The translations under genes and the position numbers were made by a program. Of a stretch of 64,000 bases of DNA, positions 1 through 7,695 are shown one piece after another. Within the stretch, counting starts at the first letter, position 1. Each line of letters starts with the position of its first letter. The notes beneath the pieces were generated by a model. It was not told the DNA's origin and searched no databases. It saw nothing but the letters and a program-made list of their open reading frames with translations. The DNA is from Micromonospora mirobrigensis. Lineage in GTDB: Bacteria > Actinomycetota > Actinomycetes > Mycobacteriales > Micromonosporaceae. The stretch lies in assembly GCF_900091555.1 (NCBI RefSeq), contig NZ_FMCX01000002.1, positions 1-64,000 of the forward strand. Direction: 5' to 3'.

Positions 1-306
1 AATCCCGACCGGCTACGTTCCGAAGCGGCCCTGGCCCACCTCTGCGGCGCCGCCCCGATCCCCGCCAGCAGCGGACGCATCGACCGGCACCGCCTCAACC
101 GCGGCGGCGACCGAGCCGCGAACAACGCCCTGCACACGATCGTGCTCAGCCGGATGCGCTACGACCCCCGAACCCGCGCCTACGTTGAGAAACGCACCAA
201 ACAGGGCCTCGGCAAGAAAGAGATCATGCGGTGCCTCAAGCGATACGTCGTCCGCGAGGTCCACGCCGCCCTCCTCACCGACTTCACCGCCCTCAACACC
301 CCTTGA
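1..306 (+). mobile_element. IS110-family transposase, C-terminal fragment
   Basis: The reading frame is open from the first base and ends at TGA after 101 codons. The translation contains the RSEAALAHLCGAAPIPASSG stretch followed by a Asn-rich RLNRGGDRAANNALH segment and a YVxKRxxxGLxKKEIMRCLKRYVVREV tail, which is the pattern of the C-terminal Transposase_20 domain of IS110/IS1111 enzymes. The N-terminal DEDD domain lies outside the window, so it cannot be said whether the element is intact. IS110 elements lack classical terminal inverted repeats, and none is seen here. It ends 33 bases before a hairpin belonging to the next gene. Confidence 0.85.
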
Positions 307-338
307 CATCCATAGGAGCATCGACGCTGGACATGCCG

Positions 339-368
339 CTGGCCGGCACCCGTCGGGGTGCCGGCCAG
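339..368 (-). terminator. Intrinsic-type hairpin after the secreted lysozyme-like gene
   Basis: A perfect 13-bp stem (arm CTGGCCGGCACCC) closes a 4-base loop, 14 bases past the stop of the minus-strand gene. No U-tract follows, as is common in high-GC actinomycetes. It may also stop readthrough from the transposase side. Confidence 0.7.
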
Positions 369-382
369 CGTTCGTTCATGCG

Positions 383-976
383 TCAGCTGTTCCAGTGCTG
401 GGCAACCAGGTCGGCGGCCTGCTGCTCCCACTGCGCGTACGCGTCCGGGTAGGCCGAGACCTGCACCGTCTGGGCGGCGTCGGTCAGCGGCATGTCCTGC
501 CACCCGTCGACCTGCTTCAGACCCTTCAGGAACGCCGTCGTGGAGTAGGCCGGGTCGGTGATCTGCTCCGGCGAACCCCAACCACTGGACGGGCGCTGCT
601 GGAACAGACCCAGCGAGTCATGGTCGTTGCGGTCGCCGAGGTGGCCCAGATTCTCCAGCTTCGACTCCTGCAGGCTCGTGGCGATCGAGATGACCGCGGC
701 CCGCTCCGGCAGACCGGCCTTCTTCGTGGCGGCGATGATCGCCTTGGCGTTGCCGGTCTGCTCGTCGTTCAGGTCAATCTTCGACTGCTTGCCCTGCACA
801 CCGTGCGGGATCAGCGCCTTCGCGTCCACGCCCGGCTTATCGGCCTGCACCGCCACCGCGACCGGGGAGGCGTGCACCGGCTCAGCGGCGTGAGCGGCAA
901 CCGGACCGGCGAACACACCACCGGTGAAAGCAAGACCAGCAATACCCAGCACACTCTTGGTCAGCATCTTGTTCAT
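383..976 (-). CDS. Secreted lysozyme-like/transglycosylase-like protein (paralog 1)
   Basis: A 197-residue protein with a Sec signal peptide: basic MNKMLTK start, hydrophobic core, probable cleavage after AAHA near residue 30. The mature part (about residues 55-197) has a conserved LIPHGVxG lead-in, then SLQESKL, NDHDSLGLFQQRPSSGWG and a C-terminal AYAQWExQAADLVAQHW. The Glu in QESKL followed by a glutamine/Gly-rich loop is reminiscent of the SLT/lysozyme fold, so a role in peptidoglycan turnover is inferred rather than shown. A good AAGGAG site lies 7 bases before the ATG. It is about 60% similar by eye to the next gene, so the two look like a tandem duplication. The long upstream region suggests independent control. 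Confidence 0.75.
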   Translation of the reverse strand: MNKMLTKSVLGIAGLAFTGGVFAGPVAAHAAEPVHASPVAVAVQADKPGVDAKALIPHGVQGKQSKIDLNDEQTGNAKAIIAATKKAGLPERAAVISIATSLQESKLENLGHLGDRNDHDSLGLFQQRPSSGWGSPEQITDPAYSTTAFLKGLKQVDGWQDMPLTDAAQTVQVSAYPDAYAQWEQQAADLVAQHWNS

Positions 977-1539
977 GACGAAGCTCCTTGGGGGTTTTGG
1001 CGCGCCACCCGAGGGGGATCAGGCGACGCGCAAGCACCGTCAGGCGCTCAACAAGCAGGGGAAAGTTCTTGGTGTCCGGCACGGCCACGGACCCAGCGGG
1101 GCTCGTCGTGGCGGCGGACCATGTGTAACGACCGCCGGCCCCACATCATTCCGGAGCCCAGGCCCGAGCCGTCAGGGCATCGGCGCTGGCAGCCGGGGGT
1201 GCTGCTGCGGTCGTACAGAGGGTGTAACGACCTCGCCTCGGCCGCCATTCCATCGCCGGGGTGCCGCCGGTCACCCGTGATCCGGACATCGGCCGCCAGA
1301 CCACCCAAGCCGATGGCCCGGATCTCCCCCAGCGCGCCCGCACCGGTCGAGTGCGGCGGCCACCCGCCCTTCTCGTCGCCCGGCGCCAGGCCGCGCAGCG
1401 CGTTCATGTGCCCGGGGTCCGGATTCCGCCCCGCAGGCAGGCACCTATGCCGGGACCCGTCGGATCCGGTCCGGGCCCCGGTGAGTCGACAGGTGCGTAG
1501 CGGAAGGACCCCTGCTGGCCACCCGGCCGGGATGCGGGA
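977..1539 (-). promoter_or_regulatory. Long upstream/leader region with an exact 11-bp direct repeat
   Basis: About 560 bases hold no convincing gene. On the plus strand GTGTAACGACC occurs exactly twice, at 1123-1133 and 1222-1232, 99 bases apart; read toward the gene this is GGTCGTTACAC. The distal copy is part of an imperfect dyad (GGTCGTTAC, 7 bases, GTACGACC). The spacing and identity suggest binding sites for one regulator of the cell-wall protein downstream. A cis-acting RNA leader is possible, but no known riboswitch consensus was recognised. Confidence 0.4.
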
Positions 1540-1579
1540 GGGCCGGCCGGCCCCCGGTGGATCGGGAGCCGGCCGGCCC
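1540..1579 (-). terminator. Hairpin terminator after second lysozyme-like gene
   Basis: A perfect 12-bp stem (arm GGGCCGGCCGGC) with a 16-base loop lies 26 bases past the stop codon of the minus-strand gene. There is no U-tract. It mirrors the hairpin behind the paralog. Confidence 0.6.
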
Positions 1580-1605
1580 GGTGCTGTCAGTCGGTCACCC
1601 GCCCG

Positions 1606-2313
1606 TCACCACAGCTGGGCGACGATGTCCGCCGCCTGCTCCTCCCACTGCGCGTACGCGTAGGGGAAGGCGGAGACCTGGACGGTCTGCGCGGCCGTGG
1701 TCAGCGGCAGGTCCCGCCAACCGCCGATGTTCTTCAGCGCGCCGAAGAACGCCTTGGCCGAGTAGTCGGGGTCGGTGATCTGCTCGGGCGAGCCCCAACC
1801 GGACGACGGGCGCTGCTGGAACAGGCCCTGCGAGTCGTGGTCGTTGTACGCGCCGAGGTGGCCGAGGTTGTACAGCTTCGATTCCTGGAGCGAGGTGGCG
1901 ACACCGATCACGGCGCCCCGCTCCCCCACACCGCTCTCCTTGGCCGCCTTCACGATGGCCCTGGCGTTGGCGAGCTGCGCGTCGTCGAGCGGGATGCGCG
2001 ACTGCGCGCCCTCGACACCGTGCGGGATCAGCTTCTCCCGGTCGGGCCGGCCGGCCTTGGTCGGGACCTTGTCGCCGCCGGTGGTCAGCGCCGACTCGAC
2101 AGTGGCGCCCCGCTTACCGGTGGCCAGTTCGATGGCCGCGGTGGCTCCGGCGTGCGGGCCGCTGGTGACGGGTGCGGCGACGGCGGTGGGGCCGAACGCG
2201 AGGCCGCCGAGGGCGGCGACGCCCGCGACGGTCAGCGCGGTCCTGCTGTTCGGGGTCTTCGCGACGGCGGTCTTCGCGATGGCGGGGAGCCATCGAGTGA
2301 AGTGCTGCTTCAC
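1606..2313 (-). CDS. Secreted lysozyme-like/transglycosylase-like protein (paralog 2)
   Basis: The chosen GTG start gives 235 residues beginning VKQHFTRWLPAIAK, preceded by GAAAGGG at 8 bases. Starting here places a hydrophobic signal core (TALTVAGVAALGGLAFG) and an AVAA cleavage site near residue 47. A longer frame upstream (start at 2436) is rich in Pro/Arg and would bury the signal peptide, so it was not chosen. The mature C-terminal 130 residues repeat the neighbour's LIPHGVxG, SLQESKLxNLGHLG, NDHDSxGLFQQRPSSGWG and AYAQWExQAAD motifs. Residues 50-95 are a variable linker. Likely a wall-associated hydrolase; no enzymatic assignment can be proven from sequence. Confidence 0.75.
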   Translation of the reverse strand: MKQHFTRWLPAIAKTAVAKTPNSRTALTVAGVAALGGLAFGPTAVAAPVTSGPHAGATAAIELATGKRGATVESALTTGGDKVPTKAGRPDREKLIPHGVEGAQSRIPLDDAQLANARAIVKAAKESGVGERGAVIGVATSLQESKLYNLGHLGAYNDHDSQGLFQQRPSSGWGSPEQITDPDYSAKAFFGALKNIGGWRDLPLTTAAQTVQVSAFPYAYAQWEEQAADIVAQLW

Positions 2314-2564
2314 GATGGTTGCCCTTTCGATCGTTACGACGCGCTCCGGGGTGAGCGCCCCTGGGGGAACTACCGGGCGGTACGGGTTTGCGGCCCGGCC
2401 GTACGGGGGAACCAACCTGCTTCGCGTATCCGTCATTCCGGAATTGCCCTCAGGAGCGGACGGCTGCGGTCCAGGTCACGCCGCGTACCGGGCAGCCGGG
2501 ACCGGCCGCGCCCGAAGGTCGCAGCGGCGCTCCGCAGGGCGTGTCGGTGGCGGCGAGGCTCGGA

Positions 2565-3023
2565 TCAGGCGTCGGTGCCGAAACCGTCCAGGGCGGCCCG
2601 TTCGTCGAGGTCGGTCAGCTCCTGAAAGACCGTGACGTGCAGCCCGGCGGGCGCGTCGAGGCGGGCGTTGAGCGACCGCCACGGGGTGACGGTCGGCGGG
2701 GCGACCTCGACCGCACCGCCGGCGACCAGGCGTTCGGTGACGGCGCGGGTGTCGTCCACCTCGAAGGCCACCCGGATCCGCGGCGCCACCTGCCGCCCCA
2801 CCTCGACCTCGTCGATCAGCCGCTTCTGCGCCGGATTGGCGAGCTCCAGGGTGGCCCGGCCGGCCTCGAGGATCACCACGCGGGCGCCGTCCCCACCGGA
2901 GAAAGCGGCCTGCTCGGACAGACCCAGGACGTCGCGGAAGAACGCCACCGCAGCGTCGTGGTCCTCGGCCTCGACCACGAGGCGCAGCTGGCGTACGGTC
3001 GGGGGTCGGCCGGCATCGGTCAC
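2565..3023 (-). CDS. VOC (glyoxalase/bleomycin-resistance fold) family protein
   Basis: The 152-residue product has the paired beta-alpha-beta-beta-beta layout of VOC proteins: RQLRLVVEAEDHDAAVAFFRDVLGL at the N-terminus and PRIRVAFEVDDTRAVTERLVAGGA in the second module, ending GLHVTVFQEL. The chain shows the typical second-strand E/Q metal positions but the substrate is not predictable. The GTG start is supported by a TAGGAT -10 element 8 bases upstream, which implies a leaderless transcript; the longer frame extending past 3023 has no such support. It is divergent from the MEDS operon and could be an independent detoxification or resistance gene. Confidence 0.8.
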   Translation of the reverse strand: MTDAGRPPTVRQLRLVVEAEDHDAAVAFFRDVLGLSEQAAFSGGDGARVVILEAGRATLELANPAQKRLIDEVEVGRQVAPRIRVAFEVDDTRAVTERLVAGGAVEVAPPTVTPWRSLNARLDAPAGLHVTVFQELTDLDERAALDGFGTDA

Positions 3024-3031
3024 GGCCGCCG

Positions 3032-3037
3032 ATCCTA
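3032..3037 (-). promoter_or_regulatory. -10 element (TAGGAT) of leaderless VOC gene
   Basis: TAGGAT on the minus strand is followed by 8 bases and the GTG start. This fits the TAnnnT consensus and leaderless transcription. Confidence 0.45.
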
Positions 3038-3065
3038 GCGCCCCCGAGGCCGCCTGGCGGGCCGG

Positions 3066-3094
3066 TTCTGCCGGTCGGTGCCGAACGTTACAGT
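3066..3094 (+). promoter_or_regulatory. Candidate promoter of the MEDS operon
   Basis: TTCTGC (3066-3071) and TACAGT (3089-3094) are separated by 17 bases. A short leader with an AAAGGCGG ribosome site then leads to the GTG at 3124. The -35 match is weak. Confidence 0.35.
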
Positions 3095-3123
3095 GGGGCG
3101 CGAACCGCGAAAGGCGGAAGACG

Positions 3124-3993
3124 GTGACGGCAAGCTCGGTGGTCGACCAGCTCCAGCTGGGCGACCACATCTGTTGGGCGTACGACGACGAGGCCGACGG
3201 CCTGGATGCCGCCGTCACCTTCGTCGCCACCGGCCTGCGACTCGGCCAGAAGGTCATCTGCTACACCGACACGGTCACCCCGGCAGGCATGCGACAGCGG
3301 CTGGAGACGGCCGGTGTGCCCACGGAGAGCGCGCTGGCCACCGGGGCGCTGCGGGTCGTCCCGGCGACGGAGAGCTACCTGCCCGACGGCCCGTTCCTGG
3401 GCGACGCGATGATCGCCGGGCTGGCGGACGAGATCGACCGGGCGGAGCGGGAGAACCACCCCGGACTGCGGCTGGTCGGGGACATGGCCTGGGTGCGGCG
3501 GACAGGCGTGGGCGTGGCCGAGCTGAGCCGGTACGAGGCCGGCCTCAACCAGCTCTTCCTGGACGGCCGGGCGGTCGGCATGTGCCTCTACGACCGACGG
3601 CTCTTCCCGCCGGCGCAGATGCGGGCCGTCGTCGCCGCCCACCCGGGCAGCGCCGGGCCGCACGTCGGGCGCACCTGGCGGCCCATGCTGCGGGCGTACC
3701 GGACCGTCGAGCCGGCCGGTCTGCGACTGGTGGGGCAGGTCGACCGGAGCAACCGCAACGCGTTCCAGGCGGTCCTCGCCGAGCTGACCGGTGAGCGGCC
3801 GGGCGCGCGACCCGCGGTGCTCGACGTGTCGGAACTCAGCTTCGCCGACGTCGACGGCGCGCACACCCTGGCCGGGGTGCTCCGCGGAAGGCCGACCGAA
3901 GTGCGCCTCGTCGGTTGCCGGCCGACCCTGGTCCGCCTGCTCGACCTGGTCGCCGCCACCGAGGCGGGGAACCTCGCGGAGCGACCGGCATGA
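3124..3993 (+). CDS. MEDS-domain protein with C-terminal STAS-like domain
   Basis: The 289-residue protein starts with a DcmR-type sensory (MEDS) domain, about residues 8-165: GDHICWAYDD at 13-22, then GLRLGQKVICYT, and LVGDMAW with a RYEAGLN segment. After a linker, residues 195-280 (LRLVGQVDRSNRNAFQAVL, VLDVSELSFADVDGAHTLAGVL) look like a STAS anti-anti-sigma domain; the phosphorylatable Ser/Thr is not obvious, with Asp/Val-Asp at that position. The GTG start follows AAAGGCGG. Its stop overlaps the ATG of the MEDS-ATPase (ATGA), so the two are translationally coupled and probably act as partners in a sigma-factor switching circuit. The ligand sensed by the MEDS domain is unknown. Confidence 0.8.
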   Translation: MTASSVVDQLQLGDHICWAYDDEADGLDAAVTFVATGLRLGQKVICYTDTVTPAGMRQRLETAGVPTESALATGALRVVPATESYLPDGPFLGDAMIAGLADEIDRAERENHPGLRLVGDMAWVRRTGVGVAELSRYEAGLNQLFLDGRAVGMCLYDRRLFPPAQMRAVVAAHPGSAGPHVGRTWRPMLRAYRTVEPAGLRLVGQVDRSNRNAFQAVLAELTGERPGARPAVLDVSELSFADVDGAHTLAGVLRGRPTEVRLVGCRPTLVRLLDLVAATEAGNLAERPA

Positions 3994-4937
3994 GCGCCCG
4001 CACGGCCGCCAATGGCCTGATCCACGAGGGACTTCTCTACACGAACACCACCGACCTGCTCGCCGGCACCGTCTCCTTCGTCGAGGATGGACTGCGCCGG
4101 GACGAGCCGGTCATGGTCGCCGCCCCCGCCCGGACCAGGGAACCGCTGCGGGCCGCGCTGGGCACGGCCGCCGACCGCGTGGGGTGGGCCGACATGACGC
4201 AGGCCGGCCGCAACCCCGGCCGGATCATCCCGTGGGTGTTGCAGGCCTTCGCCGACCGGCATCCCGAGCAACGGGTACGCATCATCGGCGAGCCGATCTG
4301 GGCGGGCCGGACCGCCCACGAGTACCGGGCCTGCGCCCAGCACGAGGCGATGATCAACGCAGCCTTCGCGGCCCGGCCGATGAGCATCCTCTGCCCGTAC
4401 GACGCGGTCGGCCTCTCCGCGGGGGCGCTGGCCGAGGCGCGGTGCACGCACCCGGTGCTGGTGGACCGCGCCGGCCGGCGGCCCAGCGGCGGCTATGCGC
4501 CCGACGACGTGGTGGCCCGGCACAACCGGCCGCTGCCCGACCCGACCGGTCCGGTGGCCACCCTGGACTACCGGCTGGACACCCTGGCCCAGGTACGCCG
4601 CTTCGTCACCGGGCACGCGGCCGGCGCCGGGCTGGACCCGGACCGCACCGACGACCTGCTGATCGCGGTCACCGAGCTGGCGGCCAACAGCGTCGCCCAC
4701 GGCGGCGGGTCCGGCGGGCTGCGGGTCTGGTCCACCGACGAGCACCTGGTCTGCGAGATCCGGGACGCCGGCCGGCTCACCGATCCCCTCGCCGGACGGC
4801 TGGCCCCCGGACACGACGGTGTCGGCGGGCGGGGCCTGGTCATCGTGCACGCCCTCTGTGACCTGGTGCTGGTGCACACCGCACCGGCCGGCACCACCGT
4901 GCGGCTGCACGTGCGGCTCGGGACGGCCGTCGGGTGA
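3990..4937 (+). CDS. MEDS-domain anti-sigma-type ATPase (HATPase_c)
   Basis: A 315-residue protein with an N-terminal MEDS domain (HEGLLYTNTTDLLAGTVSFVEDGL, later RIIGEPIW and HEAMINAAF) and a C-terminal HATPase_c domain of the RsbW/RsbA type, about residues 195-310. Visible ATP-binding boxes are DDLLIAVTELAANSVAHGGG (N box), EIRDAGRL (G1) and GVGGRGLVIVHALCD (G2). No histidine phospho-acceptor domain is present, so it is more likely a Ser/Thr-type anti-sigma kinase or ATP-dependent binder than a classical sensor kinase. It overlaps the preceding gene by 4 bases and the following one by 4 bases, forming a tight three-gene operon. Confidence 0.82.
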   Translation: MSARTAANGLIHEGLLYTNTTDLLAGTVSFVEDGLRRDEPVMVAAPARTREPLRAALGTAADRVGWADMTQAGRNPGRIIPWVLQAFADRHPEQRVRIIGEPIWAGRTAHEYRACAQHEAMINAAFAARPMSILCPYDAVGLSAGALAEARCTHPVLVDRAGRRPSGGYAPDDVVARHNRPLPDPTGPVATLDYRLDTLAQVRRFVTGHAAGAGLDPDRTDDLLIAVTELAANSVAHGGGSGGLRVWSTDEHLVCEIRDAGRLTDPLAGRLAPGHDGVGGRGLVIVHALCDLVLVHTAPAGTTVRLHVRLGTAVG

Positions 4938-5344
4938 CCGCGGACGGGTACGCGCTGCGCCCGGTCGGCCGGGTGGAGTCGCCGCTGACCGACCCCGAGC
5001 TGGCGCCGAGACAGGGCGACGAGGGCGCCCCACCCGCGTGGCTGGTCTTTGCCGACCCGTACGCCCCGGCGCTGCGCGACCTGCGGCCGGGCGCCGACGT
5101 GCTGGTGCTGACCTGGCTGGACCGGGCCCGCCGCGACGTGCTGGCGGTGCACCCGCGCGGTGACCGTACCCGCCCGCTGACCGGGGTGTTCGCCACCCGC
5201 TCCCCGCACCGGCCCAACCCGATCGGGCTGCACCGGGTGCGGGTGCTGGCGGTCGACGGCGTGCGGGTCCGGGTCGCGGACCTCGAGGCGCTGGACGGGA
5301 CGCCGGTGCTCGACGTCAAGCCGGTCCTCGACGGCGAGCGCTGA
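4934..5344 (+). CDS. trmO: TrmO-like SAM-dependent tRNA methyltransferase (TsaA fold)
   Basis: The 136-residue product begins YALRPVGRVESPLTDP and contains the family signature RTRPLTGVFATRSPHRPNPIGL followed by HRVRVLAVDG and LDVKPVLDG. TsaA/TrmO enzymes methylate N6-threonylcarbamoyladenosine at tRNA position 37 using SAM through a beta-barrel rather than a Rossmann fold. At 136 residues it is the short actinobacterial form without the C-terminal domain of the E. coli enzyme, so the exact substrate is uncertain. The GTG start overlaps the stop of the MEDS-ATPase (GTGA). Why a tRNA-modifying enzyme is coupled to a regulatory pair is not clear. Confidence 0.75.
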   Translation: MTADGYALRPVGRVESPLTDPELAPRQGDEGAPPAWLVFADPYAPALRDLRPGADVLVLTWLDRARRDVLAVHPRGDRTRPLTGVFATRSPHRPNPIGLHRVRVLAVDGVRVRVADLEALDGTPVLDVKPVLDGER

Positions 5345-5351
5345 CGCCGGC

Positions 5352-5981
5352 TCAGTGCCCCCGGGCGATCCACTCGTCGAGGTGCGGGGCCTCCGCGCCG
5401 ATGGTGGTGTCGTCGCCGTGTCCGGTGTGGACCACCGTCTGCGGGGGCAGGGTGAGCAGCCGGGTCCGGATCGACTCCACGATGGTGTCGAAGTCGCTGT
5501 ACGAGCGGCCGGTGGCGCCCGGCCCACCGGCGAAGAGGGTGTCGCCGGTGAACACCGCCGCCAGGTCGGCCGCGTACAGGCTGCACGCGCCGGGGCTGTG
5601 GCCGGGGGTGTGCAGCACCCGCAGGGTCGTCCCGGCGACGTCGACGGCCTGCCCGTCGGCCAGCTCCCCGTCCGGCGGGGTGTCCGGGTGGACCAGGTCC
5701 CAGAGCACCCGGTCGGCGGGGTGCAGCAGCACCGGGGCGCCGGTGGCTCGGGCCAGCTCCGGCGCGACGCGTACGTGGTCGTCGTGGGCGTGGGTGGCCA
5801 GGACGGCGACCACCCGGCGGCCGCCGACGGCGCGCAGGATGGCCGACACGTCGTGCGGCGCGTCGAGCACCACGCACTCGGTGTCGTCGCCGACCACCCA
5901 GACGTTGTTGTCGACGTCGAAGGTCTGCCCGTCGAGGGAGAAGGTGCCGGAGGTGACGGCGTGGTCGACGCGGGCGGTCAC
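5352..5981 (-). CDS. MBL-fold metallo-hydrolase paired with the mycothiol-dependent dehydrogenase
   Basis: The 209-residue protein has the metallo-beta-lactamase HxHxDH motif ([11 protein letters not shown], about residues 77-82), a TPGHSPG loop, the bridging Asp in [12 protein letters not shown] and a final [10 protein letters not shown]. It belongs to the glyoxalase II-like group. The GTG start overlaps the stop of the dehydrogenase gene, so the two are co-translated. Together with an S-(hydroxymethyl)mycothiol dehydrogenase, the likely role is to hydrolyse the S-formylmycothiol product or a related mycothiol thioester; this comes from context and is not proven. Confidence 0.82.
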   Translation of the reverse strand: MTARVDHAVTSGTFSLDGQTFDVDNNVWVVGDDTECVVLDAPHDVSAILRAVGGRRVVAVLATHAHDDHVRVAPELARATGAPVLLHPADRVLWDLVHPDTPPDGELADGQAVDVAGTTLRVLHTPGHSPGACSLYAADLAAVFTGDTLFAGGPGATGRSYSDFDTIVESIRTRLLTLPPQTVVHTGHGDDTTIGAEAPHLDEWIARGH

Positions 5982-7066
5982 GGGAAGACCACCACCGAAC
6001 GCAGCACGTCCCCCTGGTGCATCCGGGTGAACGCCTCCTCCACCTGGTCCAGGGCGATCTCCTCGGTGACGAAGGCGTCCAGGTCGAGGCGACCCTGCCG
6101 GTAGAGCTCGGTGAGCATCGGGAAGTCGCGGCTGGGCAGGCAGTCGCCGTACCAGCTGGACCTGAGCGCGCCGCCACGGCCGAAGACGTCCAGCAGCGGC
6201 AGGTCGATCGTCATCTGCGGGGTGGGTACGCCGACCAGCACGACGGTGCCGGCCAGGTCCCGGGCGTAGAAGGCCTGCTTCCAGGTCTCCGGGCGACCGA
6301 CCGCGTCGATGACCACGTCGGCGCCGAACCCGCCGGTGGCGGCGCGGATCGCCTCGACCGGGTCGTCCTCGGAGGCGTTGACGGTGTGGGTGGCGCCGAA
6401 CTTCCGCGCCCAGTCGAGCTTCCGGGAGTCGGTGTCCACGGCGATGATGGTGGTCGCGCCGGCCAGGGCCGCGCCGGCCACCGCCGCGTCGCCGACCCCA
6501 CCGCAGCCGATCACCGCGACCGAGTCGCCCCGGGTGACCTGGCCGGTGTTCATGGCCGCGCCCAGGCCGGCCATCACGCCGCAGCCGAGCAGGCCCACGG
6601 CGGCCGGTCGGGCCGACGCGTCGACCTTGGTGCACTGACCGGCGTGCACCAGCGTCTTCTCCGCGAACGCGCCGATGCCCAACGCCGGGGTCAGCTCGGT
6701 GCCGTCGGTGAGGGTCATCTTCTGGGTGGCGTTGTGGGTGGCGAAGCAGTACCACGGTCGGCCGCGCCGGCAGGCCCGGCACTGGCCGCAGACGGCCCGC
6801 CAGTTGAGCACCACGAAGTCGCCGGGGGCGACGTCGGTGACCCCGGCACCGACCTGCTCGACGACGCCGGCGGCCTCGTGGCCGAGCAGGAACGGGTAGT
6901 CGTCGTTGATGCCGCCCTCGCGGTAGTGCAGGTCGGTGTGGCAGACCCCGCAGGACTGGACGCGGACCACCGCCTCGCCCGGCCCCGGGTCGGGCACCAC
7001 GATGGTGGTGACCTCCACCGGCGCGCCCTTGCGCCGCGAGACGACTCCCCGGACTTCCTGGCTCAC
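5978..7066 (-). CDS. mscR: S-(hydroxymethyl)mycothiol dehydrogenase (zinc-dependent ADH family)
   Basis: A 362-residue medium-chain dehydrogenase. It shows the catalytic-zinc site [10 protein letters not shown] and [12 protein letters not shown], the structural-zinc cysteines in [15 protein letters not shown], and an NAD-binding [20 protein letters not shown] motif followed by an Asp (AVDTD). The [30 protein letters not shown] segment is typical of mycothiol-dependent formaldehyde dehydrogenases (MscR), which oxidise the formaldehyde-mycothiol adduct and also reduce S-nitrosomycothiol. The GTG start follows AAGGAGG. The gene leads a two-gene operon with a metallo-hydrolase, supporting a formaldehyde or nitrosothiol detoxification role. 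Confidence 0.88.
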   Translation of the reverse strand: MSQEVRGVVSRRKGAPVEVTTIVVPDPGPGEAVVRVQSCGVCHTDLHYREGGINDDYPFLLGHEAAGVVEQVGAGVTDVAPGDFVVLNWRAVCGQCRACRRGRPWYCFATHNATQKMTLTDGTELTPALGIGAFAEKTLVHAGQCTKVDASARPAAVGLLGCGVMAGLGAAMNTGQVTRGDSVAVIGCGGVGDAAVAGAALAGATTIIAVDTDSRKLDWARKFGATHTVNASEDDPVEAIRAATGGFGADVVIDAVGRPETWKQAFYARDLAGTVVLVGVPTPQMTIDLPLLDVFGRGGALRSSWYGDCLPSRDFPMLTELYRQGRLDLDAFVTEEIALDQVEEAFTRMHQGDVLRSVVVFP

Positions 7067-7197
7067 CGTGCCTCCTTGGTCGGGACTGCTCTCCCCGCGA
7101 ACCTACCGCCCGGGCGCCGGCCACGGCACGCTCCGGTGGTTAGCCCGGCCGTCGCCGGGTAGGCGGGGGCACCTTTCCGGTAGCGACGGGAGTGATC

Positions 7198-7617
7198 ATG
7201 AGGTTGACGCATGCGCCGCTGCGGGTCGTCATCGGCGCGTTCATCCTGAATTCCGGGCTCGGCAAACGGACACTGGAGGGTGAGGCCGCCGCCGGGATGC
7301 ACGGCATGGCCGTCGGCGCCATCCCGCAGCTCGGGGAGCTGGAGCCGGACCGGTTCGCGAAGCTGCTCTCCCGGGCCGAGATCGCCCTCGGTGCGGCGCT
7401 GCTCGCCCCGTTCGTGCCGTCGGCGCTGGCCGGACTCGGGCTCGCCGGCTTCGGCGCCGGCCTGGTCCAGCTCTACCTGAAGACGCCGGGGCTGCGCGAG
7501 CCGAACAGCCTGCGGCCGACCCAGGCGGGCATCCCGATCGCCAAGGACTCCTGGCTGGTCGCCGCCGGCCTCACCCTGGTGCTGGACTCGTTCACCCACC
7601 GCCGCCGGCGCCGCTGA
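7198..7617 (+). CDS. DoxX-like small membrane protein
   Basis: About 139 residues with three to four hydrophobic segments: PLRVVIGAFILNSGLG, IALGAALLAPFVPSALAGLGLAGFGAGLVQLYL and a C-terminal LVAAGLTLVLDSF, ending in a poly-Arg tail. Layout and length resemble DoxX/DUF4267-type membrane proteins, but no catalytic residues are recognisable. ATG at 7198 is preferred over GTG at 7192 because GGGAG lies 5 bases before it. It is divergent from the mycothiol operon and convergent with the MFS gene, from which a strong hairpin separates it. Confidence 0.65.
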   Translation: MRLTHAPLRVVIGAFILNSGLGKRTLEGEAAAGMHGMAVGAIPQLGELEPDRFAKLLSRAEIALGAALLAPFVPSALAGLGLAGFGAGLVQLYLKTPGLREPNSLRPTQAGIPIAKDSWLVAAGLTLVLDSFTHRRRRR

Positions 7618-7634
7618 GACACACCGGCCCGGCG

Positions 7635-7666
7635 GCGCCGCGCCGAGCCGCCACCCGGCGCGGCGC
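7635..7666. terminator. Bidirectional hairpin between convergent genes
   Basis: A perfect 11-bp stem (arm GCGCCGCGCCG) with a 10-base loop lies between the DoxX-like gene and the MFS gene, which converge here. Confidence 0.6.
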
Positions 7667-7695
7667 AGCGGCCACCGCCTCCGCCCGGGCGGGGG

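Noticed and set aside
977..1605. Possible c-di-AMP (ydaO) riboswitch upstream of a cell-wall protein gene
   Set aside because: This regulatory arrangement is common in actinomycetes, but I could not find the conserved ydaO core or its pseudoknot partners on the minus strand; a covariance search would decide it.
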